Assembly (NCBI GenBank): GCA_012274165.1
Contig: JAAPAA010000215.1
Location: forward strand, 1-18,251
DNA from: Thiobacillaceae bacterium
Lineage (GTDB): Bacteria; Pseudomonadota; Gammaproteobacteria; Burkholderiales; Thiobacillaceae
Reading direction: 5' to 3'
Length of the DNA: 18,251 nt
A model generated the notes under the pieces. That model ran no database searches. It was not told the DNA's origin and saw nothing but the letters and a program-made list of their open reading frames with translations. Positions 17,626-18,251 of the stretch are shown piece by piece. The translations under genes were made by a program, and so were the position numbers. Every line of letters starts with the position of its first letter. The first letter of the stretch is position 1.

Positions 17626-17641
17626 GCCCGCCGCTGCGGGC
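17626..17641. terminator. Short GC hairpin between convergent genes
   Basis: GCCCGC (17626-17631) pairs with GCGGGC (17636-17641) around a 4-nt loop, 42 nt past the glucan synthase stop and 24 nt past the end of the minus-strand gene. Neither side has a T-run, so intrinsic termination is doubtful; it may serve as a transcript-end stabiliser for either or both genes. Confidence 0.3.
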
Positions 17642-17665
17642 CGGGCGATCATTCACGGTATCCCC

Positions 17666-17992
17666 TCACGCCTGCCAAACCCCGTACCCCGCTTCACGGA
17701 AATCGATCGCCAATTCCACTTCCAGGTCGCGCGCGTGGTCATACGACAGCGGGTTGTAAAGCGCATACAGCTCAGGCAACAAGCGCAGGCCGAATTGTTT
17801 GACGAAGCGGTTGGACTGGATCCCTGCCTTGTGCTTGTCGAAGCGTACGTCGGGATCCAGCCCCGTCATGCCGACGTAAATGCACGGCTTGCCGGCGATG
17901 TAACCGGGATTGGCTTTCCTGAATCGGCCTTCGTATAAAACGTCTTTCGACAGTTCGATCACATAGACGTGATAGTGGTCGCGGCGTCCCAT
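17666..17992 (-). CDS. Small GIY-YIG-like protein
   Basis: A 108-residue protein starting MGRRDHYHVYVIELSKDV. The strand HVYVIEL and the later CIYVGMTGLDPDVRFDKHKAG resemble the GIY and YIG strands and the following arginine helix of GIY-YIG nuclease folds. About 27 residues, not the usual 10 or so, separate the two strands, and GIY is replaced by HVY. The family contains DNA-cleaving enzymes, but small stand-alone members are mostly uncharacterised and activity here is unproven. It lies 13 nt downstream of the GGDEF gene stop on the same strand, so the two are probably co-transcribed; no strong ribosome-binding site precedes its ATG. It is convergent with the glucan synthase gene. The protein is real with good confidence; the fold assignment is moderate. 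Confidence 0.7.
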   Translation of the reverse strand: MGRRDHYHVYVIELSKDVLYEGRFRKANPGYIAGKPCIYVGMTGLDPDVRFDKHKAGIQSNRFVKQFGLRLLPELYALYNPLSYDHARDLEVELAIDFREAGYGVWQA

Positions 17993-18005
17993 CGTTGGAG
18001 CGGCT

Positions 18006-18251
18006 TTACACGCCAGTAGCGTCAGCCTCGCGGAAGGTGTTCTTGCCTTCGCGTTTGGCCGCGTAGAGTGCCGCGTCGGCTTTCTTCAGCAATTCGTCCA
18101 GCGTGTCCTTGCCGCTGTATAGGGCGATCCCCACCGACGCCCCGATCTGGGCGGCGCCGCCGCCAGCCAGCGGGATCGGCTGACACAGACACGCCACCAC
18201 GCGGCGTGCGACCTCACGCGCCGCCGCCGCATCGTCGACCTGCCCCAGCAC
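18006..18251 (-). CDS. GGDEF-domain diguanylate cyclase (partial, C-terminal 81 residues)
   Basis: The frame enters from the right edge and ends with TAA at 18008-18006. It carries the back half of a GGDEF domain: IGASVGIALYSGKDTLDELL, then KKADAALYAAKREGKNTFR, the highly conserved end of the fold. The GGDEF motif and any sensor domain lie outside the window, so activity cannot be judged; the GTG at the edge is an internal valine rather than a start. The protein ends soon after the domain, as usual for enzymes with a C-terminal GGDEF. It is the second c-di-GMP gene in the window and is probably in an operon with the GIY-YIG-like gene. Confidence 0.9.
   Translation of the reverse strand: MLGQVDDAAAAREVARRVVACLCQPIPLAGGGAAQIGASVGIALYSGKDTLDELLKKADAALYAAKREGKNTFREADATGV

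Overview
The window looks like chromosomal DNA of a GC-rich, chemolithoautotrophic betaproteobacterium of the Thiobacillus type. That lineage is an inference from the gene set: a Form II RuBisCO with its CbbQ/CbbO activase and a divergent CbbR regulator, next to cyclic-di-GMP and cyclic-glucan genes. No rRNA, tRNA or CRISPR array is visible.

Layout. (1) 1-444, minus: the first 148 codons of a LysR-type regulator, cbbR, running off the left edge. (2) 445-585: a strongly AT-rich divergent control region with a perfect ATGATA-N7-TATCAT dyad and a 7-bp hairpin in the cbbM leader. (3) 586-5132, plus: cbbM, then cbbQ, then cbbO. A terminator-like hairpin lies between cbbM and cbbQ, so RuBisCO is probably made in large excess over its activase. 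(4) 5178-8405, plus: a membrane-bound PAS-PAS-GAF-GGDEF-EAL protein of cyclic-di-GMP signalling. (5) 8406-8928: a scar region with a second copy of the last ten codons of cbbO, a decayed IS1182-type transposase fragment and about 270 bp of lower-GC DNA. (6) 8929-17583, plus: a very large cyclic beta-glucan synthase (NdvB/ChvB type). Its start is odd: the best ribosome-binding site points to an ATA codon. (7) 17666-18251, minus: a small GIY-YIG-like protein and the C-terminal end of another GGDEF protein, both convergent with the glucan synthase gene.

How they work together. CbbR would switch on cbbM, and CbbQ (a ring ATPase) with CbbO (a VWA-domain adaptor) would remove inhibitory sugar phosphates from CbbM. 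The c-di-GMP proteins and the glucan synthase are envelope or lifestyle functions with no visible mechanistic link to carbon fixation. Their placement looks like the result of rearrangement rather than one operon.

I did not find a convincing new multi-gene system. The most unusual points are the duplicated cbbO 3' end with only synonymous differences, the adjoining IS1182 relic, and the glucan synthase start that lacks ATG, GTG or TTG.
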